Source: Verrucomicrobiales bacterium
GTDB lineage: Bacteria > Verrucomicrobiota > Verrucomicrobiia > Limisphaerales > UBA9464
Direction: 5' to 3'
Length of the DNA stretch: 64,000 nt
NCBI GenBank assembly: GCA_027489875.1
Contig: JAIXZE010000367.1
Span: 1-64,000 of the forward strand
Both the position numbers and the translations under genes were made by a program. The notes under the pieces are model-generated. The model was not told the origin of the DNA, ran no database searches, and was given only the letters and a program-made list of their open reading frames with translations. The first letter of the stretch is position 1, and each line of letters starts with the position of its first letter. This document shows, piece after piece, positions 45,363 to 54,831 of this stretch.

Positions 45363-47753
45363 ATGAAGAGCATGTCATTCGTGGGACTCCCCCACTGGTT
45401 CAAGAAGGGTCTTCTGCTGCTGACGCTGGGTGTGTGTGTGGCTGGAGCCTCGATGGCCTCCACCCGGTCCGAGTCAGTCGACCTGGTACGCAGCACGGTG
45501 AAGTCTTCCAAGCGGCCTGCGATGGCCGGGTACGGACGGATCCGTAGCGTGGACGTCAACCCCCGCGTGTTGGAGCGGGATTCCTTCGAGGTTACCCTTT
45601 TCCCCGGCGAAACGCTCCGGTTGGAGCGCGACCGGGTCACGGAACTTCCCGGCGGCGACCGGGTGTGGTCTGGCCGGGTTGCCGGCGAACCCCTGAGTCG
45701 TGCGACCTTCGCAGTGCGCAATGGCGTGGTTTCGGGCGTCATTGATCGGGCGATGAGCACGGGCAATGTGCTTTACGAGATCACCCCCAACGGTCGTGGC
45801 GGTTACCTGCTCTCCGAGCGGGACGGCAACGAACCGGTGGCACCGCATGCGGCAGCGGTAGAGGTGCCGACGCCCCTGGGTCGGTTCGCGGTTCCGGCGG
45901 CGGTGGCTCCGGCGGGCGGCGTGCACGTGGTCGACCTGATGGTGGTGTATACCCCGGCGTCGCGGGTGCGGTACGGCGTCGCGGGCATCGAGGCGAAGAT
46001 CCTGACGGCCGTCTCGGATGCGAATACGGCCATGGCGAACAGCGAAGTGCCGGTGCGGTTCTCCTTGGTTCACCTGTCTGAGGTGGCCTACGTCGAAACG
46101 GGCAAGATGACGGATGCGCTGATTGCGCTGGCCCGGACGGCGGACGGCATCATTGACGAGGTGCATGCGGTGCGGGACAGCGTCGGCGCAGACATGGTGA
46201 TCCTGATCAACGAGGACACGTCGAGTGCCGGGTTGTCGTACATGATGACGATTCCGTCGCCGGCCTTCGCGGCGAACGCCTTCTCGGTGGTCTACTCGGC
46301 GGCGCTGCCGTCCCTGACGATGACCCATGAGATGGGCCATGTGCTTGGACTCGCACACGACCGTGCGAATGCCACCGGGGGCGCGTCGTATCCCTACGCC
46401 TACGGCTATCGGAACTGCGACACCAACTCGACGCTGTTCCGAACGGTGATGGCTTATGCCTGCGGTTCAGCGGTGCGGGTGAACTACTTCTCGAATCCGC
46501 GGTTGAGCTACGCCGGGCTTCCGCTGGGTGTGGACTACGACGTGGATCCGGCGAATGCCGCGGACAATGCGCGGGCCATCACGGAAACGGCAGGCATCGT
46601 GGCGGGGTTCCGCGCTTCGGCGACGGCGTCGGCTCCTGCGGCTCCGACGGGCCTGACGGCGACGGAAGTGGCCTGGGACGGTGTGGTGCTCTCCTGGGTG
46701 GACACGGCGACCGATGAGGTAGCGGTCACGGTCGAGCGGACTTCGGATGGCATCACGTGGGACGTGGTGGCGACGCTGGGCGCAAATGCCTGTGGGTTTT
46801 CCGATACGGCGGTGACGCCGGAGACGACCTACGGTTATCGGGTGAACGCGGTGAACAGTGCGGGTGCCACGGTTTCCGACGCGGAACTCGTGGTGGCTGT
46901 TCCGGCGATGGCAGTGGTTCCGGCGAGCCCGAGTGGGCTGACGGCGTCGGCCAACGGAAGCGTTGTAACGCTGGGTTGGGCGGACCATTCGGCGGACGAG
47001 ACGGGCTTCCTGGTGGAACGCTCCGTGAGTGGCGGTGCGTTCGCGGTGCTGGGAACGGTGGGCGCGAACGCCACGGGCTACGTTGATGCGACCGTGGTGG
47101 AAGGCGTGACCTACGGCTACCGCGTGTCGGCCTGCAATGCGATGGGCAACTCGATGCCCACGGCAACGGCGAGCGTGCTGGTGCCGGTGTCGGTGCCGAC
47201 GCCGGCAACGGGCCTGACGGCTGTTGCTGGTGAAACCTCGGTGACGGTGACCTGGGTCGACACGGCGGCGAACGAGACCAGCTATCGCCTGGAACGTTCG
47301 GTGAATGGCGGTTCGTACCTGCTGTGGATTGTGCTGGGAGCCAACACCACGGGCTACACGGACACGGCGGTGGCTGCGGGCAGCACCTACGCCTATCGCG
47401 TGGTGGCGGCGAACAGCGCCGGATACTCGGCGGCTTCGAACATCGGTTCCGCCACGGTGCCCGTGGTCGCGGTGGTTCCGGCGACACCGAGCAGCCTCGG
47501 TTGCACGTCCGTGACCCGGACCTCGATCACGGTGGGTTGGACGGACAATTCGACCAACGAGACCGGCTTCCGTGTGGAGCGGTCCACGAATGGATCGACC
47601 TGGACGCTGGTCGCCACGGTGGGAGCGAATGTGCGGACCTACACGAACGGCAGCCTCAAGAGCAACACGCTCTATTACTATCGGGTGCGGGCCTACAACA
47701 CCTCGGGCAACTCGGCCTACACCGCGACGGTGTCGGCGAGGACCCTGCGCTGA
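45363..47753 (+). CDS. Secreted reprolysin-like zinc metalloprotease with fibronectin type III repeats
   Basis: The 796-residue product has a signal peptide (about 1-36) and a propeptide-like region. The catalytic domain has HEMGHVLGLAHD near residue 322 (zinc ligands His, His, His) and a Met-turn VMAYACG. From about residue 425 to the end there are four fibronectin type III-like domains, each with a pattern such as LSWVDTATDEVAVTVERTSDG or VGWTDNSTNETGFRVERSTNG and ending YGYRVNAVNSAG. The domain layout indicates an extracellular protease that binds polymers or cell surfaces. No PEP-CTERM or T9SS tail is seen. The start is ATG 45363. Confidence 0.88.
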   Translation: MKSMSFVGLPHWFKKGLLLLTLGVCVAGASMASTRSESVDLVRSTVKSSKRPAMAGYGRIRSVDVNPRVLERDSFEVTLFPGETLRLERDRVTELPGGDRVWSGRVAGEPLSRATFAVRNGVVSGVIDRAMSTGNVLYEITPNGRGGYLLSERDGNEPVAPHAAAVEVPTPLGRFAVPAAVAPAGGVHVVDLMVVYTPASRVRYGVAGIEAKILTAVSDANTAMANSEVPVRFSLVHLSEVAYVETGKMTDALIALARTADGIIDEVHAVRDSVGADMVILINEDTSSAGLSYMMTIPSPAFAANAFSVVYSAALPSLTMTHEMGHVLGLAHDRANATGGASYPYAYGYRNCDTNSTLFRTVMAYACGSAVRVNYFSNPRLSYAGLPLGVDYDVDPANAADNARAITETAGIVAGFRASATASAPAAPTGLTATEVAWDGVVLSWVDTATDEVAVTVERTSDGITWDVVATLGANACGFSDTAVTPETTYGYRVNAVNSAGATVSDAELVVAVPAMAVVPASPSGLTASANGSVVTLGWADHSADETGFLVERSVSGGAFAVLGTVGANATGYVDATVVEGVTYGYRVSACNAMGNSMPTATASVLVPVSVPTPATGLTAVAGETSVTVTWVDTAANETSYRLERSVNGGSYLLWIVLGANTTGYTDTAVAAGSTYAYRVVAANSAGYSAASNIGSATVPVVAVVPATPSSLGCTSVTRTSITVGWTDNSTNETGFRVERSTNGSTWTLVATVGANVRTYTNGSLKSNTLYYYRVRAYNTSGNSAYTATVSARTLR

Positions 47754-47767
47754 GCGCGGGGAGCGGC

Positions 47768-47797
47768 GGCCCCGGGGAGAGGAGGAATCCCGGGGCC
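47768..47797 (+). terminator. Hairpin after the metalloprotease gene
   Basis: A 9-bp GGCCCCGGG/CCCGGGGCC stem with a 12-nt purine-rich loop lies 15 nt after the stop codon. There is no T-run, so it may be a Rho-independent-like pause or a 3'-end stabiliser. Confidence 0.45.
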
Positions 47798-47873
47798 CAC
47801 GGAGTGCCGCAACAACGTCTTGGCCGGTGGTTGGACACCGGTCGTCGGGGCGAAAGCGCCAAAGGACAAACGC

Positions 47874-47901
47874 GGGGGACCGGACTCTTCACCGGTCCCC
47901 C
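47874..47901. terminator. Perfect hairpin between convergent genes
   Basis: A perfect 10-bp stem, GGGGGACCGG with CCGGTCCCCC and an 8-nt loop, sits 43 bp beyond the purD stop and about 120 bp beyond the protease stop. Because it is symmetrical it could serve both strands. Confidence 0.55.
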
Positions 47902-47944
47902 GTCAGCATTTCGGGAGGGACGAAACGGGCGGTCGGTCTGTCAG

Positions 47945-49234
47945 TCAGCGCAGGCCCTTGGCGGCGATGTCGCTGCGGACGTGGACGCCTTCGAAGCAGA
48001 TACGATTGACGGCGGCGTAAGCGCGATCACGGGCCTCCTGCAGGGTGGGGCCCAGGGCGGTGACGCCGAGCACGCGGCCCCCGTTGGTGACGGTGACGCC
48101 GTCCTTCAGTGCGGTCCCGGCATGGAAGACCTTGGTGGACGGCAAGGCTCCGGCTTCGGCGAGGCCCAGGATCGGAAGCCCCTTGCGGATGTTGCCGGGG
48201 TAACCTCCGGAAGCCATGACGACACAAACCGCGGACTCAGGTTTCCAGCGGAGTTGGATGCCGGCGAGGCGTCCCTCGGCGCTGGCGAGCAGCAGTTCGG
48301 CGAGGTCGTTCTCGAGGCGTGTGAGGTAGACCTGGGTTTCGGGGTCGCGGAAGCGGGCGTTGAACTCCAGGACGCGTGGGCCGTCCGGAGTCAGCATCAC
48401 CCCGGGATACAACAGTCCGCGGAAGTCGATGCCATCCGCGGCGCAGCCAGCGAGCCATGGATCGAGGATGGCGCGGCCGACGGATTCGAGTTCGGCATCG
48501 GAGAGGAACGGAGCCGGGGAGTAAGTGCCCATACCGCCGGTGTTGAGGCCTTCGTCGTTGTCGAGGGCGCGCTTGTGATCCTGGGCGGTGGGGAAGAGCA
48601 GGGCGGTCTTGCCGTCGCAAAGGGCGTGGAGGGAGATCTCCATGCCGGTGAGGAGTTCCTGGATGACCGTGCGTGATCCCGCGCTGCCGAAGGACTTCTG
48701 GACCATGATCTCGTCCACCGCCTGTTCGGCTTCGGCCAGTGTGTGGGTGAGGATCACGCCCTTGCCGAGGGCGAGGCCGTCCGCCTTGACGGCGCATCGA
48801 CCGCCGAGTTCGGCGCAGAAGCGCTTCGCGGCGACGGGGTCATCGAAGGTGCCGGAGCGTGCGGTCGGGATCCCGTGCCGCAGCATGAACTCCTGGGAGA
48901 ATGCCTTCGAGGATTCGAACTGTGCGGCTTTCTGCGTGGGCCCCCAGATCGTGAATCCCGCGGCCTGGAAGGTGTCGACCACGCCCAGGGCCAGGAGGTT
49001 GTCCGGCCCCACCACGGTCAGGTCTGGCTTCTCGCGCCGGGCGAACTCGAGGAGCGCGGCGAAGTCATCGGCTGCGATCGCGAGGTTTTCGGTGAAGCCT
49101 CCGCTGGCGAGGGCTTCACCGGCCGTGCCGGCATTGCCGGGAGCGCACCAGAGCTGAGTGATACGGGGGGATTGAGCCAGCTTCCACACCAGCGCGTGCT
49201 CGCGTCCGCCGGATCCAAGAACAAGGACCTTCAT
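47945..49234 (-). CDS. purD: Phosphoribosylamine-glycine ligase
   Basis: PurD joins glycine to phosphoribosylamine with ATP, step 2 of purine synthesis. The 429-residue ATP-grasp enzyme has the N-terminal VLGSGGREHALVWKLAQSP and VVGPDNLLALG. ATP-grasp residues are in CAVKADGLALGKGV, and the metal/ATP site is LEFNARFRDPETQ. The C-terminal HAGTALKDG and TNGGRVLGVTALGPTLQEAR are as expected. It is a single gene; the aldehyde dehydrogenase gene lies upstream on the same strand, 51 bp away. Confidence 0.95.
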   Translation of the reverse strand: MKVLVLGSGGREHALVWKLAQSPRITQLWCAPGNAGTAGEALASGGFTENLAIAADDFAALLEFARREKPDLTVVGPDNLLALGVVDTFQAAGFTIWGPTQKAAQFESSKAFSQEFMLRHGIPTARSGTFDDPVAAKRFCAELGGRCAVKADGLALGKGVILTHTLAEAEQAVDEIMVQKSFGSAGSRTVIQELLTGMEISLHALCDGKTALLFPTAQDHKRALDNDEGLNTGGMGTYSPAPFLSDAELESVGRAILDPWLAGCAADGIDFRGLLYPGVMLTPDGPRVLEFNARFRDPETQVYLTRLENDLAELLLASAEGRLAGIQLRWKPESAVCVVMASGGYPGNIRKGLPILGLAEAGALPSTKVFHAGTALKDGVTVTNGGRVLGVTALGPTLQEARDRAYAAVNRICFEGVHVRSDIAAKGLR

Positions 49235-49285
49235 GTACGTGGCGAATGGGTCAGGGAATAGAGGGCAACGGCGACGGGATCGCGA

Positions 49286-50743
49286 TCAGGCCGAATAATC
49301 GAGGTAGATGGTCTTGGACCGGCTGTAGAAGTCGAGGGCGGCCGTTCCCTGTTCGCGGAAGGTGTCGGTCGAGCTCTGCTTCACCCCGCCGAAGGGGACG
49401 TGCAGGGCGAGGCCGGTGCTGATCTGGTTCACCTTCACCACGCCTGCCTCGATCCGTTCGGCATAGAGCATGGCCTTCTTGAAATCGCGGGTGATCAGGC
49501 TGGCGGAGAGGCCATACTCAACCCCGTTGGCGACCTGGATGGCCTCGTCGAAGGAATCCACGGCCAGGATGGCCACCACGGGACCGAAGACCTCCTCGCG
49601 CGCGATACGCATCGAGGGGGTGACGTTTCCGAGCACGGCCGGTTGCATGAACCAACCGTGGGCGAGGTCGCCTTCGGTGAGGCGCGCGCCGCCCCACAGG
49701 AGTTCGGCACCTTCCGTCTTCGCCTGGGCGATCGCATCGAAGTTCCCCTGAAGTTCGGCTTCGTTGACGGCAGGTCCCATCTGGACGCCGGGGGCCAGGC
49801 CGGGGCCGACTTTCCATGCCTTGGCGAGGGCGATGAGCTTCTCGGTGAAGGCGGCCAGGACCGGGCGCTCCACGATCACGCGCGAAGTGGCGGTGCAGGC
49901 CTGTCCGGTCAGACCAAACCCGGCGATGGCCACGAGCTTCGCGGCCAGGTCGAGGTCGGCGTCGGCGAGGACGAGCGTGGGGTTCTTGGAACCCATTTCG
50001 AGCTGGCAGCGGATCCGGCGGGGGGCAACGGCTTGGTAGAGGCTGGTGCCGACGGCATGGGAACCCGTGAAGGAAAGGGCCTGGACGGCGGCGTTTGCGG
50101 CGACTTCCGCGCCGAATGGGCGGCCTTCACCGACGACGACGTTCAGGACACCCGCTGGGAGGCCGGCCTCATGGAGCGCACGGGCGATCTCGAGGGTCAT
50201 GGCCGGTGCCTGGGAGGCCGGCTTGATCACCACGGTGTTGCCGGAGAGCAGCGCTGGGGCGGCTTTCCAGGCCGGGATGGCGATCGGGAAGTTCCATGGG
50301 GTGATGAGCGCGACGACACCGAGGGGTTCGCGGCGGGTGAACATCAGGTTGCCGGCCAGGTCATGCGGAAAGGTCTGGCCGTTCGCGCTGTAGCTGATGC
50401 CGCCGTAGAAGCGGAAGATGTCCACGGCACGCTGCACTTCGCCGGTGGCTTCGGTGAGGGTCTTGCCCTCTTCACGGACGAGAAGCGCGGCGAGTTCGGG
50501 CTTCCGTGATTCGAGGATCTGGGAAGTCTTGCTCAGGATCCGGCCGCGGGAAACGGCGGTCTGAGCGGCCCACTTTGGAAATGCTTCGTGGGCGGCCGCA
50601 ATCGCTGCGGCGGCTTCCGGGGCCCCACTCAGGGGATAGGTGGCGACGACCTCCCGGGCGTCGGCGGGATTGCGCGTTTCAAAGGTTCGGCCGGATGCCG
50701 CTGCCGACCACTGGCCGCCGATGTAATTCTGGTACGAACTCAC
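49286..50743 (-). CDS. NAD(P)-dependent aldehyde dehydrogenase (succinate/ketoglutarate semialdehyde type)
   Basis: This 485-residue ALDH has VALITPWNFPIAIPAWK, KPASQAPAMT, the cofactor loop FTGSHAVGTSLY, catalytic Glu in LEMGSKNPTLV, and the nucleophile Cys in GLTGQACTATSRV. The last block and ITPWNFP suggest the semialdehyde group (succinate or 2,5-dioxopentanoate semialdehyde). Substrate assignment is not certain from sequence. No sugar-acid genes are adjacent to decide. Confidence 0.87.
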   Translation of the reverse strand: MSSYQNYIGGQWSAAASGRTFETRNPADAREVVATYPLSGAPEAAAAIAAAHEAFPKWAAQTAVSRGRILSKTSQILESRKPELAALLVREEGKTLTEATGEVQRAVDIFRFYGGISYSANGQTFPHDLAGNLMFTRREPLGVVALITPWNFPIAIPAWKAAPALLSGNTVVIKPASQAPAMTLEIARALHEAGLPAGVLNVVVGEGRPFGAEVAANAAVQALSFTGSHAVGTSLYQAVAPRRIRCQLEMGSKNPTLVLADADLDLAAKLVAIAGFGLTGQACTATSRVIVERPVLAAFTEKLIALAKAWKVGPGLAPGVQMGPAVNEAELQGNFDAIAQAKTEGAELLWGGARLTEGDLAHGWFMQPAVLGNVTPSMRIAREEVFGPVVAILAVDSFDEAIQVANGVEYGLSASLITRDFKKAMLYAERIEAGVVKVNQISTGLALHVPFGGVKQSSTDTFREQGTAALDFYSRSKTIYLDYSA

Positions 50744-50817
50744 GCGGCCTTTGTCGGCGGCGGCGGCCGGGACTGCAATGCGGAAAAACGATTGAGCCTG
50801 AAAGCGTCAGTTGGGTG

Positions 50818-50962
50818 ATCCACCGATTTCACAGATTTCACAGATGGACTGGAACGGGAGACCCCACCGCTTCGCTGTTTCCATGTCACCCGCGGGGTGA
50901 AACGACAGCCTCTCCCAATCGGCTTCCAATCCATGGAATCTGTGGATCCAACCGCATTTCTG
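50818..50962. repeat. CCACAGATTTCACAGAT-type inverted repeat pair
   Basis: ATCCACCGATTTCACAGATT at the left and ATGGAATCTGTGGATCC at the right face each other. Between them is a further palindrome with CCCGCGGGGTGAA. It belongs to the family of the 13.4-13.7 kb array. It fills the intergenic space 50744-50965. Confidence 0.6.
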
Positions 50963-50965
50963 GGT

Positions 50966-51871
50966 TCAGTGTTCGCGGTTGAGCAGGTAATGGGCGAGCG
51001 CTTCGAGGGCGAAGGCGCGACCCTTGAACGGTTGGAGCGCTTCGAAGGACCGAGCGGTCAGGCGCGCGGCGATGGCGCGGGATTTCTCCAGGCCGACGAG
51101 GCGTGGGTAGGTGGCCTTCTGGGCGGTGATGTCCTTGCCGGCGGTCTTGCCGAGCTTTTCGGTGGTCTGGGTGACGTCGAGGATGTCGTCGATGACCTGG
51201 AACGCGAGGCCGACATTGTAACCGAAGTCGGTGAGGGCCTTGAGCTGGGCGGGCGTGCAGTTGGCGCTCATGCCGCCCAAGCGGACGGAGGCGCAGAGCA
51301 GGGCGGATGTCTTGCGTTCGTGGATGTACTTGAGCTGGGGAACGGTGAGTTCCTTGCCCTCGCCTTCGAGGTCGGCGACCTGGCCGGCGATCAGTTGGAG
51401 CGAACCGGAGGCACGGGCGATTTCGAGGATGATGTCCTTGTGGGAGTAACGCGGCCAGGCCTCGCTGAGGGCGGCGATCTCGAAGGCCTGGGTCAGGAGG
51501 GCGTCGCCGGCCAGGACCGCAATGCCTTCGCCGAAGACCTTGTGGTTGGTCGGTTTTCCGCGGCGGAAGTCGTCGTTGTCCATCGCCGGGAGGTCGTCAT
51601 GGATGAGGGAGTAGGTGTGGATGCACTCGACGGCGCAGGCGAGGGGCAGTGCCGGGGCGACAGCGCCACCACATGCTTCCGCGGCGGCCAGGACGAGGGC
51701 TGGGCGCATGCGCTTGCCACCGGCAAAGAGCGAGTAGCGCATGGCCTTGTGGATGGTGGCGGGCTTGGCGGATGCCTTCGGGAGGAAGCGGTCGAGGGCG
51801 GCATCGACTTCACGAGCGCGATTCTGGACCCAGGAACCGAGGTCAAAGGACTGTTTGCGGGCGGTGGCCAT
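50966..51871 (-). CDS. ispA: Polyprenyl (farnesyl/geranylgeranyl) diphosphate synthase
   Basis: The enzyme condenses isopentenyl diphosphate with allylic diphosphates. The 301-residue product has the first aspartate-rich motif DDLPAMD (from Asp92), GGKRMRPALV, and the second motif DDILD (from Asp228). YSLIHDDLPAMDNDDFRRGKPTNHKVFGE is typical of bacterial IspA/CrtE. Product length cannot be told with certainty, though Thr-Tyr-Ser before the first motif suggests FPP/GGPP. ATG 51871 is chosen; a longer frame to 51904 lacks family similarity. Confidence 0.9.
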   Translation of the reverse strand: MATARKQSFDLGSWVQNRAREVDAALDRFLPKASAKPATIHKAMRYSLFAGGKRMRPALVLAAAEACGGAVAPALPLACAVECIHTYSLIHDDLPAMDNDDFRRGKPTNHKVFGEGIAVLAGDALLTQAFEIAALSEAWPRYSHKDIILEIARASGSLQLIAGQVADLEGEGKELTVPQLKYIHERKTSALLCASVRLGGMSANCTPAQLKALTDFGYNVGLAFQVIDDILDVTQTTEKLGKTAGKDITAQKATYPRLVGLEKSRAIAARLTARSFEALQPFKGRAFALEALAHYLLNREH

Positions 51872-51954
51872 GTAAAAGGGAGTTGTAAGGATTGTGACGG
51901 TCATGGAGCAAGCCGGGGTTGAACCCGAGGCGGGTCGGGTTCAGAACCACGGGC

Positions 51955-52392
51955 ATGAGCGGCAAGTCAGCAAAGGTGGCGGCCATGGTGGCTGGATTGG
52001 ATCCAGGACCGTGGGATCGGCGATATGTGGGGTGGTTTGTGTGCTTCAACCGGGGCGAATACTACGAGGCGCACGATGTGCTGGAGGATCTGTGGTTGGA
52101 GGGGGGAAAGGGGGGGCTGAACTACGGATTCTACAAGGGCCTCATCCAGCTGGCCGGAGCGTTCGTGCACTTGCAGAAGGGTCGGCTGGGACCGGCGGTG
52201 GCCCTGTTCCGCCTGGCGGAGGCGAATTTTGCCCGGTATCCGGTGAGGCACGCCGGGATTGACCTGTCGGCCGTTGCCGGATTATCGGTCGAATGGCGGA
52301 GCCGGGTGGAAGACGGGGCGGGCGTGAACCCCCTGGTTTCCAGCGGAGAAATGCCAGTGGTGCGATTCCCTGACGGTATGCCGGCAACCTGA
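51955..52392 (+). CDS. DUF309 family protein
   Basis: The 145-residue product carries the DUF309 core FNRGEYYEAHDVLEDLW and YKGLIQLAGAFVHLQKGR, forming a small helical bundle whose conserved Glu/His/Glu suggest a binding pocket. The family function is unknown. The start is ATG 51955. It is divergent from ispA and convergent with the TIGR03790 gene. Confidence 0.83.
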   Translation: MSGKSAKVAAMVAGLDPGPWDRRYVGWFVCFNRGEYYEAHDVLEDLWLEGGKGGLNYGFYKGLIQLAGAFVHLQKGRLGPAVALFRLAEANFARYPVRHAGIDLSAVAGLSVEWRSRVEDGAGVNPLVSSGEMPVVRFPDGMPAT

Positions 52393-52403
52393 GTCGACTT
52401 CGT

Positions 52404-54158
52404 TCAGGGCTTCCCCGGTGCGGCTGGGGTGGGCGTTGGTGGTGCGGGTGCGGGAGGTGGTTCGCGGAGTCGCTTGAGCTCGGCCTTGATGCGGTTCATC
52501 TCGGTCGTGTCGCTGGCATCGCGGGCCAGCACCAGCTGGCGTTCCCGGAAGGGGATGAAATTGGCGTAGTCCGTGCGGAGTTCCTCGACTTCACGGAGGG
52601 CCTTCACGGCTTCGGTGGACTGGCTCGTGAGGTCGAGCCATTCGGCAAGGTTGAGCAGGATCCGGACGCGTTGCTGGGGTGAGGGACTGTTTCCGAGAGC
52701 CCGGCGTGCCCAGAGGATGGCGGACTTGAGCTGGTTGGCGTCGGCGAACATGGAAGACACCTTCTCGGAGAGGATCGCGCTGTTGGTCGTGGGCGGGTGT
52801 CGGATCACGGACTCACGGATGGCCGAGGGATCGTTGGGGCTGGCTAGGAAGATGTTGACCTTGCGCAGGACGGTCCAGTCGACGGTGGGACTGCGCCGGG
52901 CGATCTGTTCGGTCTCCTGTTTGTTGAGGTTCTGCTGGAACGGGACGAACAGGGGGTCGCCATAGAAGACGTTCATCCACGAAAGCCATGGCTGGGAGGA
53001 AACGGCGGCTTCTCCGATGGTGAAGCCACCCGTCGCGAGCAGTTCCATGAAGACGTGGGTATTCGGCGTGAACTCCAGGAAGGGCTCGTCGACGGAACCG
53101 AACGTGACGGTTGCGCCCTTGGCGAGCAGTGGGCCAACCCACTGGGAATGCGGATTGCGGGGTTGGGTTCCGTTGAAGGAGTGCAGGTGGTAGGCGATGG
53201 CACCCGGCATGAATTCGACCTGGGGTAGGGTGAATGGGCCGTCGACGCTTCCAACATACCAGCCCATGTAGACCCCGATCTGGGACATGGGGAATGTCGA
53301 TGGGAAGGTGGCCGGGTTGTTGTCGACATACGTGGAGAGTCCGACCTTTTTGCAGGCTGCCGCCGCGTTGGTCAGCCATTCGTCGCCGGTGCGGTAACTT
53401 CCCGAAGTGATGTTGCGGAGGTCGAAATAGGCGTTCCCTGCGAAGCCATTGGTTTCACAGGACAGGGCCTTGTCGACGAGGCCACGCGCGATCTCCGGAG
53501 TGGGGCCGTCAAGGCGCCCGACCATCATGATGCCGTTGGTCGGATGGAAATGGGACCGGTCGATATGCTTGTAGAAAGGATTGTCGAGGCCGGCGACCAG
53601 TCGGTATCCGCCGGCGCTCGGAAGGAGCGTCAGTTCGGAGTCGATGGATGCGTCGTTGCGTTTGATTGCGGCAGGGGCCTCCTTGGGAAGCTCCCCATTC
53701 TGGAGAGGGTCGTGCGTGATGCGGTAAGGCAGGCCCCAACAAAGGACGAGGAACCGGACCTTCGAGCGGGTCACGCGGATCGCCGGGCCACCGAGGTGAC
53801 CGTTGGTCGTGGGGGAGATGTAATTCGTGTAGGTCAGCAAACCCCGTTCGCTCAGCGTTTCGAGGACCGGGGTCTGGATCCTGGCGATGTATTCGGCACG
53901 CGTGATGGCGTTGTCGGTGGTGGTCTCGAGGCCGATCCACTGGTTTTCAGGGACATTCCGGGCACGCGCATAGTGTTCGGCCACGGCGCGGGATTCCGGC
54001 TTCTGGCGTGCGTAGAGGATGACGACTTCGGAACCGTCGGCGGCAGTGGTCCGCCCGCACGGAAATACGGCGAAAAGGCTCAGGAGCAGGACGAGGAAGT
54101 GCGGCCCTGCAACGAGTCGCCACCGTGACTCAGACCGCGGCGAAGTGTTTTTGGACAT
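52404..54158 (-). CDS. TIGR03790 family protein, exported
   Basis: The 584-residue product has a signal peptide (about residues 15-41, FLVLLLSLFAVF...). The conserved VVILYARQKPESRAVAEHYARARNVPENQWIGL, VRFLVLCWGLPYRI and MVGRLDGPT blocks follow. This matches the TIGR03790 family, mostly of Verrucomicrobia, Planctomycetes and Acidobacteria, with unknown function. A C-terminal helical region ends in a Pro-rich tail (PPPAPAPPTPTPAAP). ATG 54158 overlaps the end of cmk by 29 bp. Confidence 0.78.
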   Translation of the reverse strand: MSKNTSPRSESRWRLVAGPHFLVLLLSLFAVFPCGRTTAADGSEVVILYARQKPESRAVAEHYARARNVPENQWIGLETTTDNAITRAEYIARIQTPVLETLSERGLLTYTNYISPTTNGHLGGPAIRVTRSKVRFLVLCWGLPYRITHDPLQNGELPKEAPAAIKRNDASIDSELTLLPSAGGYRLVAGLDNPFYKHIDRSHFHPTNGIMMVGRLDGPTPEIARGLVDKALSCETNGFAGNAYFDLRNITSGSYRTGDEWLTNAAAACKKVGLSTYVDNNPATFPSTFPMSQIGVYMGWYVGSVDGPFTLPQVEFMPGAIAYHLHSFNGTQPRNPHSQWVGPLLAKGATVTFGSVDEPFLEFTPNTHVFMELLATGGFTIGEAAVSSQPWLSWMNVFYGDPLFVPFQQNLNKQETEQIARRSPTVDWTVLRKVNIFLASPNDPSAIRESVIRHPPTTNSAILSEKVSSMFADANQLKSAILWARRALGNSPSPQQRVRILLNLAEWLDLTSQSTEAVKALREVEELRTDYANFIPFRERQLVLARDASDTTEMNRIKAELKRLREPPPAPAPPTPTPAAPGKP

Positions 54159-54831
54159 GGTCTCGGAGGATCGCATAGGTCTCATCAGGCGTCTGGTGGG
54201 TGTTGTCGACGCGGACGGCGTCCAGGGCGGGATAAAGAGCCCCCTTCTTGCGGGTGGCATCCATGGCATCGCGGGTGGCACCGACGCTGTCCGTATTGCC
54301 GCGGTTGGCGAGGCGGGCCTGACGGACGGCTTCATCCGCTTCGAGAAAGAACTTCACCGAGGCGAGCGGGAAGACTTCCGTGCCGATGTCACGTCCCTCC
54401 ATGACCAGTGGACCGAGGAACATGCAATCGCGTTGCCTCGCAACCATCCAGTCGCGGACCTTCGAAATCTGGGCGACCACCGGAACGGCCTTCTCGACCT
54501 TGTCGGACCGGATTTCCGCAGCGGGGTGGTAGCCATTCACATGCATCCACGCCTGACCATCGATGACGCGCATCTCGGCCTTCCATCGGCGCATGAGTTT
54601 CACGATGGCCTCGTCGTCCTGGGCGGACATGGGCTTCAGGCACCGGAGCCCGTTCTGGAGCGCCCACCAGGCGAGGGTGCGGTACATGGCCCCCGTATCG
54701 ACATAGATGCAGCCAAATTCGGCGGCGAGTCGGCGGGCAAGGGTGCCCTTTCCTGAGGCGCTTGGGCCGTCGATGGTGATGACCCGGGGGAGGCGAAGGG
54801 ACGGCGAGGCGGCGACGGGGAGTGCCTTCAA
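54130..54831 (-). CDS. cmk: Cytidylate kinase
   Basis: Cmk phosphorylates CMP and dCMP. The 233-residue product has P-loop DGPSASGKGTLARRLA, YVDTGAMYRTLAWWAL and MEGRDIGTEVFP, with RGNTDSVGATRDAMDATRKKG near the C terminus. The family usually has 215-230 residues. The start is taken as TTG 54831, which overlaps the aroA stop (TTGA). No ATG lies between it and the P-loop. aroA-cmk adjacency is seen in other bacteria. Confidence 0.88.
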   Translation of the reverse strand: MKALPVAASPSLRLPRVITIDGPSASGKGTLARRLAAEFGCIYVDTGAMYRTLAWWALQNGLRCLKPMSAQDDEAIVKLMRRWKAEMRVIDGQAWMHVNGYHPAAEIRSDKVEKAVPVVAQISKVRDWMVARQRDCMFLGPLVMEGRDIGTEVFPLASVKFFLEADEAVRQARLANRGNTDSVGATRDAMDATRKKGALYPALDAVRVDNTHQTPDETYAILRDHVQKHFAAV